From an uncultured Nitrospinaceae bacterium (lineage in GTDB: Bacteria > Nitrospinota > Nitrospinia > Nitrospinales > VA-1), in contig CAJJDL010000172.1 of NCBI GenBank assembly GCA_905182935.1, positions 1 to 7,811 on the forward strand: a stretch of DNA of 7,811 bases, in the 5' to 3' direction. Position numbers and translations under genes: made by a program. The notes beneath the pieces were generated by a model. The model saw only the letters and a program-made list of their open reading frames with translations, ran no database searches and was not told the origin of the DNA. Below, one piece after another: positions 1 through 5,658 of this stretch; within the stretch, counting starts at the first letter, position 1; every line of letters starts with the position of its first letter.

Positions 1-1603
1 GTCGTAAAAGTTTTTCCATTGTTTTCCCCAAAAGAACATAAGCGGCTGAGTAATCTTTATATGCTTTTACAACGGTTTGAAGTGGGGGCAGGGCTTCTTC
101 ATAGCGTTTCAGATCGTGGTAAACAGACCCTAAGCCAAAATTTGCTACTTGATCTATGGGGTCTATTTCCAGTACTTGCTTGAACATTGAAATTTTTTCT
201 TCCCTTTCCGCTAAATTTTTTTTCTCTAAATTTTCGGTTTTCTTTTTAGCCATATTGTCTGATATTGCTTTATCAAACTGAATAGCAGTTGCCTCGCCTT
301 TTTCACGCTCAGCATCCTCGATTCGTCCCTGCTGCATGTAATATACGGAAAGATTAGAATGTGCCATAATTTCTTCTGGATTGATTTCTACTAGGCGTTT
401 CATCAGAGAAATTGCTTCGTCTAATTTGTTTTGCTTAGATAAAAATACTCCTAATGCTTCATATGCGGTAGCATTTTTAGGATCTAGCTCAATAGCTTCT
501 CTTAGTAAAGTAACTGGTTGATCGAGATCATCTTGCTCCTGATAAAGCTTAAGAGCTTTGTCTTGTAGTAGTTTTGAGTGATCTTTACGGGATTGGGGTT
601 GATAAAAAGGGAGAAGGCAAGTTCTTACTTTACAAGGTATGTTACCTATTGTTACATCCAAATCAATATCTGGGCTTCTATGGTCTTTTTGGATATAAGC
701 CAACGCGATATTTTTTTGAAGGGAATAGGAAAATATAGAGCTTTTAATTACTCCAAGCTTTTTAGAGTCTAGTTTAATTTCTCCATCGATTAATGGAAGA
801 TCAGTACCTTTAAGAATCAATCCCATGAGAGAAAAATTGGGTGCACCATATGTTTTAATGCGAGCAATAACTTCCTGCCCAATATAGCAACCTTTATTAT
901 AGCTAACCGATGTATGTTCAAGACCCGTCTCAGGAAGAATATTCTTATTATTGATATCCTTTCCGTAACGTGGAAGACCGGACTCAATACGAAATACTTC
1001 TCGCGCATGAGAATCAACCTGGACTAATAAATTCTGTTGCTCGATTTCTAGTAGTTTGCACGTTATGATTTCTTTTGATGTGGTTTGGAATGCCAGTACA
1101 CACCCTTCCTCTCCTGTCAGGGATTTAGCGATTGCCAGAGCAGGTTTTTCTTCATATTCAAACTCAAAGATATCGTTGGGTTTTCCCGGGATAGGTGCAC
1201 GGCTTTTCGTAAAATTTTCTATGACTTCTAAGCTTCGAGGGCCCTGTACGGCTAGAAGAAACTGATCAGAGGAACTGAGGGTGACATCCTCGCGAAACAG
1301 AAAATTATTTAGATGGTTTAGTAAATTTTCTTTTTGTAGAGTCTCAACCAGTATAACTGCCGAATCTTCTCCTGTGCGATGAAGGGAGAATGTGGAGATG
1401 ACCTTAGCTTTTCGGTCAACAATAGCATTATTTTGGCCTTGACCGAGTTTTAATTGTTTTACGTCGTTAGTTGTTTGAGTCTGAAGATAGCTAAAGAGGT
1501 CTGAACCCTTAGCTAAAATAAGACACAAGTCATCGAGAAAAAAATAGCCAGCTTTTTCTCGTAGATAGCGATGGTTTTCCTGAGAGATGAGAGTAGTTTT
1601 CAA
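1..1603 (-). CDS. ygfZ: YgfZ/GcvT-like folate-binding protein fused to a TPR domain (partial, runs off left edge)
   Basis: The frame is open from TTG at 1603 to base 1 (534 codons, no stop). Residues 1-334 are a YgfZ/GcvT-like fold: LQTQTTNDV (40-48) matches the family's folate-domain N-terminus, and KGCYIGQE (237-244) is the diagnostic YgfZ signature, with Cys239 the conserved cysteine. YgfZ is a folate-dependent factor that supports maturation or repair of certain Fe-S enzymes such as the tRNA methylthiotransferase MiaB. From about residue 343 the same frame becomes TPR helices (for example LLREAIELDPKNATAYEALG), interrupted by a Lys/Glu-rich stretch near 455-475, and continues past the edge. 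Ordinary YgfZ proteins end near 330 residues, so this is a fusion. The TTG start has no clear Shine-Dalgarno; it lies 28 bases after the A-type carrier stop, so translation is probably coupled. The next in-frame ATG (826) would lose most of the YgfZ domain. Family call sure; start codon moderate. Confidence 0.88.
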   Translation of the reverse strand, partial: MKTTLISQENHRYLREKAGYFFLDDLCLILAKGSDLFSYLQTQTTNDVKQLKLGQGQNNAIVDRKAKVISTFSLHRTGEDSAVILVETLQKENLLNHLNNFLFREDVTLSSSDQFLLAVQGPRSLEVIENFTKSRAPIPGKPNDIFEFEYEEKPALAIAKSLTGEEGCVLAFQTTSKEIITCKLLEIEQQNLLVQVDSHAREVFRIESGLPRYGKDINNKNILPETGLEHTSVSYNKGCYIGQEVIARIKTYGAPNFSLMGLILKGTDLPLIDGEIKLDSKKLGVIKSSIFSYSLQKNIALAYIQKDHRSPDIDLDVTIGNIPCKVRTCLLPFYQPQSRKDHSKLLQDKALKLYQEQDDLDQPVTLLREAIELDPKNATAYEALGVFLSKQNKLDEAISLMKRLVEINPEEIMAHSNLSVYYMQQGRIEDAEREKGEATAIQFDKAISDNMAKKKTENLEKKNLAEREEKISMFKQVLEIDPIDQVANFGLGSVYHDLKRYEEALPPLQTVVKAYKDYSAAYVLLGKTMEKLLR

Positions 1604-1631
1604 GTAACAATTTAAAAAGAAGTATCGATTA

Positions 1632-1973
1632 TCAGGTGATGGAGAATGACTCACCGCAACCGCAAGTAGAGGTTGCATTCGGGTTTACAAAAACAAATCC
1701 TTTCCCATCAAGCCCACCTTTGTAGTCCAACATCATTCCTTTTAAATATATAAGGCTCTTTGCGTCCATGAAAACTTTGAAGCCTTCATGTTCAATCACC
1801 GTATCCCCCTTTTCTGTTGAGGTAAATGTAAGGTCGTATGATAAACCAGAACATCCACCACCTTTTACACCTAAACGTAGGCCTATCTCTGGATTATTTT
1901 CTGCCACGATCAACTTTCTCACTTCATCTTTGGCAATCATTGAAACTTGGATAAACTCTTGAGTAACTGCCAT
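1632..1973 (-). CDS. erpA: A-type Fe-S cluster carrier (ErpA/IscA/HesB family)
   Basis: A complete 113-residue protein, the usual length for A-type carriers. These small cytosolic proteins receive a [2Fe-2S] or [4Fe-4S] cluster from the scaffold and hand it to apo-enzymes. The three invariant cysteine ligands are present: Cys41 in GGGCSG, and Cys104 and Cys106 in STCGCGESF near the C-terminus. The NPNATSTCGCG tail favours ErpA, while GLRLGVK resembles IscA, so the subfamily is not settled by eye. The ATG at 1973 has a strong GGAGG (1979-1983) five bases upstream. It is the first gene of a minus-strand unit with the YgfZ-TPR gene, and is divergent from bolA and the glutaredoxin, whose products are known to trade clusters with A-type carriers. 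Confidence 0.95.
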   Translation of the reverse strand: MAVTQEFIQVSMIAKDEVRKLIVAENNPEIGLRLGVKGGGCSGLSYDLTFTSTEKGDTVIEHEGFKVFMDAKSLIYLKGMMLDYKGGLDGKGFVFVNPNATSTCGCGESFSIT

Positions 1974-2006
1974 TCATTCCTCCATGGGAAAATACTATAT
2001 ATAAAG

Positions 2007-2038
2007 GGTGCGACATCATGTAAGATGATTTATGCACC
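2007..2038 (-). promoter_or_regulatory. Hairpin in the 5' leader of the A-type carrier gene
   Basis: In the transcript direction GGTGC (2038-2034) pairs with GCACC (2011-2007), and inside it ATCAT (2029-2025) pairs with ATGAT (2019-2015) around CTTAC. The two five-base-pair helices are separated by a small internal loop. The element lies between the -10 hexamer at 2054-2059 and the Shine-Dalgarno at 1979-1983, near the 5' end of the predicted leader. It may stabilise the mRNA or bind a regulator. I match it to no known riboswitch family. Confidence 0.4.
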
Positions 2039-2053
2039 ATTTAAGTTTCTTTT

Positions 2054-2059
2054 ATTATA
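2054..2059 (-). promoter_or_regulatory. -10 element for the A-type carrier unit
   Basis: A perfect TATAAT on the minus strand, preceded by TTTTAG. No good -35 hexamer sits 16-18 bases upstream (the stretch reads like CTATAA), so an activator or an upstream AT-rich element may help. Transcription would start near 2046, giving a leader of about 73 bases that contains the hairpin at 2007-2038. Confidence 0.45.
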
Positions 2060-2154
2060 CTAAAAGTTAAGGGGAATTTATAGCTATTACTTTAAATATT
2101 ATTGGCAGTATTTTCTTAAAGCCACTAAAATTGATAGTTGGTTGGGCTATAGCT

Positions 2155-2185
2155 ATTGATTGACTTAAAGATCAATGCTTATAAG
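2155..2185 (+). promoter_or_regulatory. Candidate bolA-grx promoter with an overlapping inverted repeat
   Basis: TTGATT (2156-2161) and TATAAG (2180-2185) are 18 bases apart and resemble a sigma70 -35/-10 pair facing bolA. ATTGAT (2155-2160) and ATCAAT (2171-2176) form an inverted repeat spaced by ten bases; allowing one bulge it extends to AGC/GCT. The repeat covers the -35 and spacer, where a repressor would act. I tried the IscR type 1 and type 2 consensus sites by eye and they do not fit well. Confidence 0.3.
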
Positions 2186-2277
2186 CTAAAATATCTAAAA
2201 CTTTTTATAGGGCGTAGTGTCAAATAAACTGAAACAGATTCAATAGTTCACCATCTAATTAGGAGTTATAACGTTCT

Positions 2278-2511
2278 ATGATTAGTATTCCAGATTTAGC
2301 AGCTTTGGTAAAGGAGTCGATTCCTGACGCCGAAGTTGAAATACTTGATAAGACAGGGATGAAGGACCACTTTATAATTCATGTGACATCTGCGACATTC
2401 GAGCCTATGGATCTAATGGCAAGACACCGGGCGGTTCAGGCAGTATTGAATCCAGCGATGCAGGATGGTAGAGTCCATGCCGCAGAAATAAAAACTGCGG
2501 TACCTGCTTAG
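2278..2511 (+). CDS. bolA: BolA family protein (BolA/IbaG-like)
   Basis: A complete 77-residue protein, short like IbaG-type BolA members. BolA proteins pair with CGFS monothiol glutaredoxins to hold a shared [2Fe-2S] cluster and act in cluster transfer or iron regulation in the cytosol. Visible marks are DHF (30-32), RHRAV (49-53) in the helix-turn-helix-like region, and VHA with His67, the invariant C-terminal histidine that serves as a cluster ligand in BolA-Grx complexes. AGGAG (2261-2265) is the only ribosome site and lies 12 bases from the ATG, longer than usual. An in-frame stop at 2269 excludes an earlier start, so the ATG stands. The glutaredoxin gene follows after 64 bases, an arrangement that supports a working BolA-Grx pair. 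Confidence 0.92.
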   Translation: MISIPDLAALVKESIPDAEVEILDKTGMKDHFIIHVTSATFEPMDLMARHRAVQAVLNPAMQDGRVHAAEIKTAVPA

Positions 2512-2575
2512 AAAAAATAAATTTTTATTTTTTTTGAAAATATTAATCTTTATTCTTAAATAGGAGTTTTAAAAA

Positions 2576-2896
2576 ATGTCTTCGATCGATGATGTAATCA
2601 AAGAAGAAATAGCTAATAACAAGATTTTGATTTACGGTAAAGGTACTAAATCTGCGCCACAATGTGGGTTCACCGCAGAAACGGTTCAGTTTTTCAATAA
2701 ATATGGGCATCCGTTTGAAGTAATAAATTGTTTGGAAGATATGAATAAACGAGAAGCTTTGAGTAAAATGACAAATTGGCCAACATTACCCAAGGTTTTT
2801 ATTGATGGCAAGTTTTATGGAGATACCGATATTCTTGATGAAATGGAAGCCAAAGGTGAAGTAGAACCATTATTGAAAATAGCCTTTGGTGAGTAG
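2576..2896 (+). CDS. grxD: Monothiol glutaredoxin, Grx4/GrxD family, CGFT active site
   Basis: A complete 106-residue single-domain glutaredoxin; AGGAG (2562-2566) lies nine bases from the ATG. Family features are KGT (22-24), the active-site Cys30, WPTLP (68-72) for glutathione binding, and a C-terminal G-x-x-D-I segment (82-86). Grx4 proteins bind a [2Fe-2S] cluster using the active-site Cys and glutathione, as homodimers or with BolA, and pass it to carriers such as ErpA/IscA. Three normally conserved spots differ: CGFS is CGFT (30-33), the Gln of WPTxPQ is Lys73, and GGCD is GDTD (82-85). These may alter cluster stability or glutathione contacts. It sits between bolA and the peroxiredoxin-like gene, probably in one operon. 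Confidence 0.93.
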   Translation: MSSIDDVIKEEIANNKILIYGKGTKSAPQCGFTAETVQFFNKYGHPFEVINCLEDMNKREALSKMTNWPTLPKVFIDGKFYGDTDILDEMEAKGEVEPLLKIAFGE

Positions 2897-2925
2897 TAAT
2901 TGTTAACTTTTGATTTGAGGTGTTC

Positions 2926-3444
2926 ATGTCAGCTTTAGAGGTGGGTGATCGTGCGCCCGGATTTGATTTGCCGGCCGTTTATGGGTATAAAGCGGGTGAG
3001 ACCAGCCCTTCCGCAGAGGAAAAGGTTATGGTCAAGCTCAAAGATTTTCAGGATAAAAAATGGGTAGCATTGTGTTTTTATGCTGTTGATAGTAGCCCTG
3101 AAGATACTAGATTAATGGTCACTTTTAACGAGTGGAATAGAAAGTTCAAAACTCGTGAAGTCGAATTAATGGGTTGTAGTTGGAATGGAGTAAATGCACA
3201 TCAGCAGTTCATAGAAGTTTACCAAATGGGTTTTACTTTGCTCGCTGATGAATATAAAAAAGTTACTGATTTATACGGGGTAATTAAAGAAGAAGATGAC
3301 CTTGGACAAATGGTTAAAGTAATTGAACGTTCGACATTTTTAATTGATAAAACGGGAATGATTCGAGCGGTGTGGAGAAATATAGAAGATTTTAGAGAGC
3401 ATCCTAGAGAAGTATGGGATGTTATTCAAAAAGAAAAAAAATAA
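2926..3444 (+). CDS. Peroxiredoxin-fold (AhpC/TSA) protein lacking the peroxidatic cysteine
   Basis: A 172-residue AhpC/TSA-type protein beginning at ATG 2926, five bases after GAGG (2917-2920). A GTG at 2920 is in frame but overlaps that ribosome site, so it is unlikely. VGDRAPGFDLP (6-16), the strand VALCFYAVD (47-55), GFTLLAD (102-108) and RSTFLIDKTG (135-144) match the fold, and Arg135 is the conserved active-site arginine. In active peroxiredoxins the strand is followed by a D-x-T-x-x-C motif; here the line is D55-S-S-P-E-D60, so the cysteine position is Asp and the Thr is Ser. The only cysteines are Cys50, inside the strand, and Cys84 in GCSW, neither at the catalytic position. It is probably not a normal peroxidase. 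Its place 29 bases after the glutaredoxin suggests a binding or redox-partner role in Fe-S handling; this is inference. Confidence 0.82.
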   Translation: MSALEVGDRAPGFDLPAVYGYKAGETSPSAEEKVMVKLKDFQDKKWVALCFYAVDSSPEDTRLMVTFNEWNRKFKTREVELMGCSWNGVNAHQQFIEVYQMGFTLLADEYKKVTDLYGVIKEEDDLGQMVKVIERSTFLIDKTGMIRAVWRNIEDFREHPREVWDVIQKEKK

Positions 3445-3466
3445 AATCTAAGTAACTATTTACTAA

Positions 3467-4189
3467 TTAAAGGGGCTCGCTAGAGTCCCTTTTCTTGTTT
3501 GTGAAGTTTGTTTTTAAGCTATCTTTAAAATTTTCACAAATTGTATTTCTAATGACCTGCAGAATTTTATCTCCTTTTTTTGCATTCTTCGTATCAAGAG
3601 TTACGTGTGGCGATATAATGATTTGGATTGGTCCAGGATGGATTATCATACTACCTTTACGGATGATGCTCCTTGTACCAATAATTGTGATTGGTACCAT
3701 CGGTATGGCCGCACGTTGAGCTAAGAGTTGACTTCCTTTTTTAAAGTCACCGATACTTCCATCTTCAGATCGGGTTCCTTCGGGGAAAACAACAATAGAA
3801 CTTCCCATGTTGATCGCTTCGAGAGTCTTCAGAAAAGCCTGATATGATTGTTTTCTGTCGTTTCTTTCGACAGAGATATATCTAGATGCACTCATCGCCC
3901 AACCCATAAATGGAATCCGAAATAAAATTGCCTTTGAAACCCACCGAAGTTGGACATTTAAATAACCTGCTAATGCAAAAATATCATAGTATCCTTGGTG
4001 GTTCGCTATAAAAATTTGAGGCTGGTTAGTCAAAATATTTTCAGTTCCAGTGATTTTAACTCGAATGCCATTCCACTGGCATATTAATCTACTCCATAAA
4101 CTGGCCACTCTGTGAGACTGATTCCCACTAGTATCAAAAACCCGGAGAATTACTGATAGAGAACCAAGGACAATGGATAAGATAGTCAC
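3467..4189 (-). CDS. plsC: 1-acyl-sn-glycerol-3-phosphate acyltransferase (PlsC/LPLAT family)
   Basis: It acylates lysophosphatidic acid to phosphatidic acid at the inner membrane, the second acyl step of phospholipid synthesis. The 240 residues show the four LPLAT blocks in order: NHQGYYD (63-69, catalytic His and Asp), a second block ending YISVERN (103-109), FPEGTRSEDG (134-143) for phosphate binding, and MVPITI (163-168). The N-terminal TILSIVLGSLSVILRVF is a membrane segment. The first usual start is GTG 4189, but it lacks a clear ribosome site and cuts into the hydrophobic helix; the frame stays open for 42 more codons up to a TAG at 4316-4318 without ATG, GTG or TTG. The true protein may begin upstream on a rare start such as ATT. 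No operon partner is visible; the gene converges on the Fe-S unit. Confidence 0.9.
   Translation of the reverse strand: MTILSIVLGSLSVILRVFDTSGNQSHRVASLWSRLICQWNGIRVKITGTENILTNQPQIFIANHQGYYDIFALAGYLNVQLRWVSKAILFRIPFMGWAMSASRYISVERNDRKQSYQAFLKTLEAINMGSSIVVFPEGTRSEDGSIGDFKKGSQLLAQRAAIPMVPITIIGTRSIIRKGSMIIHPGPIQIIISPHVTLDTKNAKKGDKILQVIRNTICENFKDSLKTNFTNKKRDSSEPL
3469..3492. terminator. Hairpin terminator shared by the convergent operon and plsC
   Basis: AAAGGGGCTC (3469-3478) pairs with GAGTCCCTTT (3483-3492) around a GCTA loop, with one G-U wobble on the plus strand. On that strand it is followed by the moderately U-rich TCTTGTTT, as in a rho-independent terminator, 25 bases after the peroxiredoxin-like stop. 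The whole hairpin lies in the last codons and stop of plsC on the opposite strand, so it may also end plsC transcription. Confidence 0.65.
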
Positions 4190-4664
4190 AACGACCCAGA
4201 AGCGTATAGTGTGATAAATGGAGAAGATGAATTTATAAATATTTTTATCCCAGTCTGAGTATATTTGATAATAAAAAATGAATAAACTAGTTGTTAATGT
4301 TTTATCCTTAATTCTCTAAACAGAGAGGCTGTGGTATTTTTTTTATTTTAAAATATTTCAATAAAAAATTTTAACATAACCAATTTTTTAAACCTAACCA
4401 ATTGATTTATTTAGAGAGAGGTTCTTTAATTGAACAGTCTGTTACAATAGATAAATTAATTTTTATAAAAGGCTGAGAGAGGGGTGAAATACCTTAAGTA
4501 AGAAAAGTCTCTTTAATTGCTTGCAAATTTATGAAAATAATATCTATTGAGGGCATACTTGGAAAGTGAATATTCCTTCTAAAGGCGGTTATGCTGTCTA
4601 GTGATAAGTATAGTTTGTTTATCTAAAATAAAAATTATTTAACTATATCGTAAAGGAGAAATAG
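4190..4664. other. 475-base AT-rich gap between divergent plsC and the hydrolase gene
   Basis: I find no convincing gene here. The plsC frame continues open to 4319. TAACCAATT occurs twice (4377-4385 and 4395-4403, 18 bases apart), GAGAGAGG-like tracts occur at 4413-4421 and 4474-4480, and an operator-like palindrome lies at 4429-4448. TATAGT at 4609-4614 could be a -10 for the downstream hydrolase, but its -35 region is poor. Short ATG frames (for example 13 codons at 4278) lack ribosome sites. Confidence 0.5.
4429..4448. promoter_or_regulatory. Operator-like palindrome over a -10-like hexamer
   Basis: AACAG-T-CTGTT (4433-4443) is a perfect odd palindrome. Allowing one bulged base, it extends to ATTG on the left and ACAAT on the right, giving about 20 bases of dyad symmetry, the size and style of TetR-family operators. 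TACAAT (4443-4448) on its right flank could be a -10, but no matching -35 is clear. No regulator gene is in the window, so the protein that binds is unknown. Confidence 0.35.
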
Positions 4665-5384
4665 GTGGCTGAAGAAAGTCCATTATTTTTTAAACAGTTA
4701 TTATCAGGAGTAGATATTGCTAAATCAGATTCTTCCGCTCATCAAATGGCAAATTTTATTTATTTAATTGGGGATAAAAATACCCGTGAGTGTGTGATTG
4801 TTGATCCAGCATGGGATATTGATGGAATACTTGAAGTGATTGAAGCCGAAGAAATGAAACTAAAAGGCTCATTGGTAACTCATTACCACCCGGATCATGT
4901 TGGAGGTAGTATTTTTGGTATGAATATTAAAGGACTTGCTGAATTAATGGCGAAAAGCCCTTCACCTGTTTATGTAAATAAACATGAAGCTGACGGGTTA
5001 AAGCAAGTGACGGGCCTTTCGGATTCAGATCTGCGTTTGACTGATAGTGAAGAGAAACTTACTATAGGTGCAATAGACATTACTTTCATGCACACACCGG
5101 GTCATACTCCAGGGTCCCAGTGTTTTCGGGTAGAGGATTACCTTGTCGCCGGGGATACTTTGTTTTTGCAAGGTTGTGGTCGTGTTGATTTGCCTGGTGG
5201 TGATAGCGAGGTTATGTATGATACGCTAACTCGCCGATTAGCCAAGATTCAGAATGAAGTGGTGCTTTACCCTGGTCATAATTACGGAGGTAAGCCATTT
5301 GCGCCGATGGGTGATGTTCGAGAAACGAATTCATACTTACAGATCAAGAATTTAGAAGATTGGTTGTCTGTTATGGGTGGTTAA
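4665..5384 (+). CDS. Glyoxalase II-like metallo-beta-lactamase-fold hydrolase
   Basis: A complete 239-residue enzyme starting at GTG 4665, six bases after AAGGAG (4653-4658). Metal-site motifs are complete: THYHPDH (72-78, ligands His73, His75, Asp77, His78), HTPGHTPGS with His147, GDTLF with Asp164, and YPGHNYG with His205. These make a two-metal centre for thioester or related hydrolysis. GCGRVDLPGGD (170-180) groups it with hydroxyacylglutathione hydrolase-like proteins. The same core occurs in ETHE1-type persulfide dioxygenases, but those have one iron and a different segment here (GRTDF), so a thioester hydrolase is the better guess. The substrate is not shown by the sequence. The protein has no signal peptide and should be cytosolic. 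A small membrane ORF follows 85 bases downstream. Confidence 0.88.
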   Translation: MAEESPLFFKQLLSGVDIAKSDSSAHQMANFIYLIGDKNTRECVIVDPAWDIDGILEVIEAEEMKLKGSLVTHYHPDHVGGSIFGMNIKGLAELMAKSPSPVYVNKHEADGLKQVTGLSDSDLRLTDSEEKLTIGAIDITFMHTPGHTPGSQCFRVEDYLVAGDTLFLQGCGRVDLPGGDSEVMYDTLTRRLAKIQNEVVLYPGHNYGGKPFAPMGDVRETNSYLQIKNLEDWLSVMGG

Positions 5385-5396
5385 TGAAGTACTTTG

Positions 5397-5438
5397 ATTT
5401 ATCATATTTTTTAATCATAGTTATTTGTAATGATAAAT
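5397..5438. repeat. AT-rich inverted repeat after the hydrolase gene
   Basis: ATTTATCAT (5397-5405) and ATGATAAAT (5430-5438) are perfect nine-base complements 24 bases apart, starting 12 bases after the hydrolase stop. With only two G-C pairs and no T-run it is a poor intrinsic terminator. It may protect the mRNA end or be chance in AT-rich DNA. Confidence 0.25.
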
Positions 5439-5454
5439 TATTTAACTTTATACG
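5425..5454 (+). promoter_or_regulatory. Possible weak promoter before the small membrane ORF
   Basis: TTGTAA (5425-5430) and TATACG (5449-5454) are 18 bases apart and resemble -35 and -10 boxes, four of six bases each. Transcription would begin around 5461, on the ribosome site itself, leaving almost no leader, which weakens the call. Read-through from the hydrolase gene is an equally good explanation. Confidence 0.2.
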
Positions 5455-5469
5455 ATTATTAGGGAAATT

Positions 5470-5628
5470 ATGGTCGACGGGAAAATAGATATTTCTAAAG
5501 TATTATTTTATTTTATTTTATTTTCCCTTGCATTTCTTATTTTTGAATCTTTTTCTTTAATTTTCGCAGTTAGTGTTGCTTTATTTGCCCTATATTATTT
5601 TACTTCAAAAAGATCGTCTTCCAATTAA
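5470..5628 (+). CDS. Small hydrophobic membrane protein, 52 residues, unknown function
   Basis: ATG at 5470 follows AGGGA (5461-5465) with four bases between, an acceptable ribosome site. The product begins MVDGKIDISK, then runs hydrophobic from about residue 11 to 43, broken by a single Glu at 26, and ends in a basic, Ser-rich tail (SKRSSSN). It could form a two-helix hairpin or one long helix with both ends in the cytosol. The frame stops at TAA 5626-5628 and the DUF2797 gene begins 30 bases later, so the two are probably on one mRNA. I do not recognise a family. The high T content that drives the hydrophobic codons could make such a frame by chance; the ribosome site, the charged ends and the placement argue that it is real. 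Confidence 0.55.
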   Translation: MVDGKIDISKVLFYFILFSLAFLIFESFSLIFAVSVALFALYYFTSKRSSSN

Positions 5629-5658
5629 CATATTTCATAAAAGAGAAATTTAAATTTG

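Noticed and set aside
1056..1265. Plus-strand open frame across the YgfZ domain
   Set aside because: It lies antisense to a gene with clear family motifs, has no ribosome site, and its translation resembles nothing.
2060..2090. CCCCTTAAC stretch upstream of the A-type carrier as an IscR type 2 site
   Set aside because: Only the C-run fits; the GTTTG half and the flanking bases of the consensus do not match.
2512..2575. A/T-rich near-palindrome between bolA and the glutaredoxin gene as a terminator
   Set aside because: No GC stem; the two genes most likely share a transcript.
4278..4319. 13-codon ATG frame in the plsC-hydrolase gap
   Set aside because: No ribosome site, very short, and AT-rich DNA gives such frames by chance.
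4377..4403. Direct repeat TAACCAATT with an 18-base period
   Set aside because: Only two copies in AT-rich DNA and no third; may be chance, so it is only mentioned in the gap description.
4471..4496. GGCTGAGA followed by TACC, reminiscent of the TPP riboswitch THI box
   Set aside because: The conserved downstream ACCTGATC-type segment and the pairing partner upstream are absent, and the gene downstream is not a thiamine gene.
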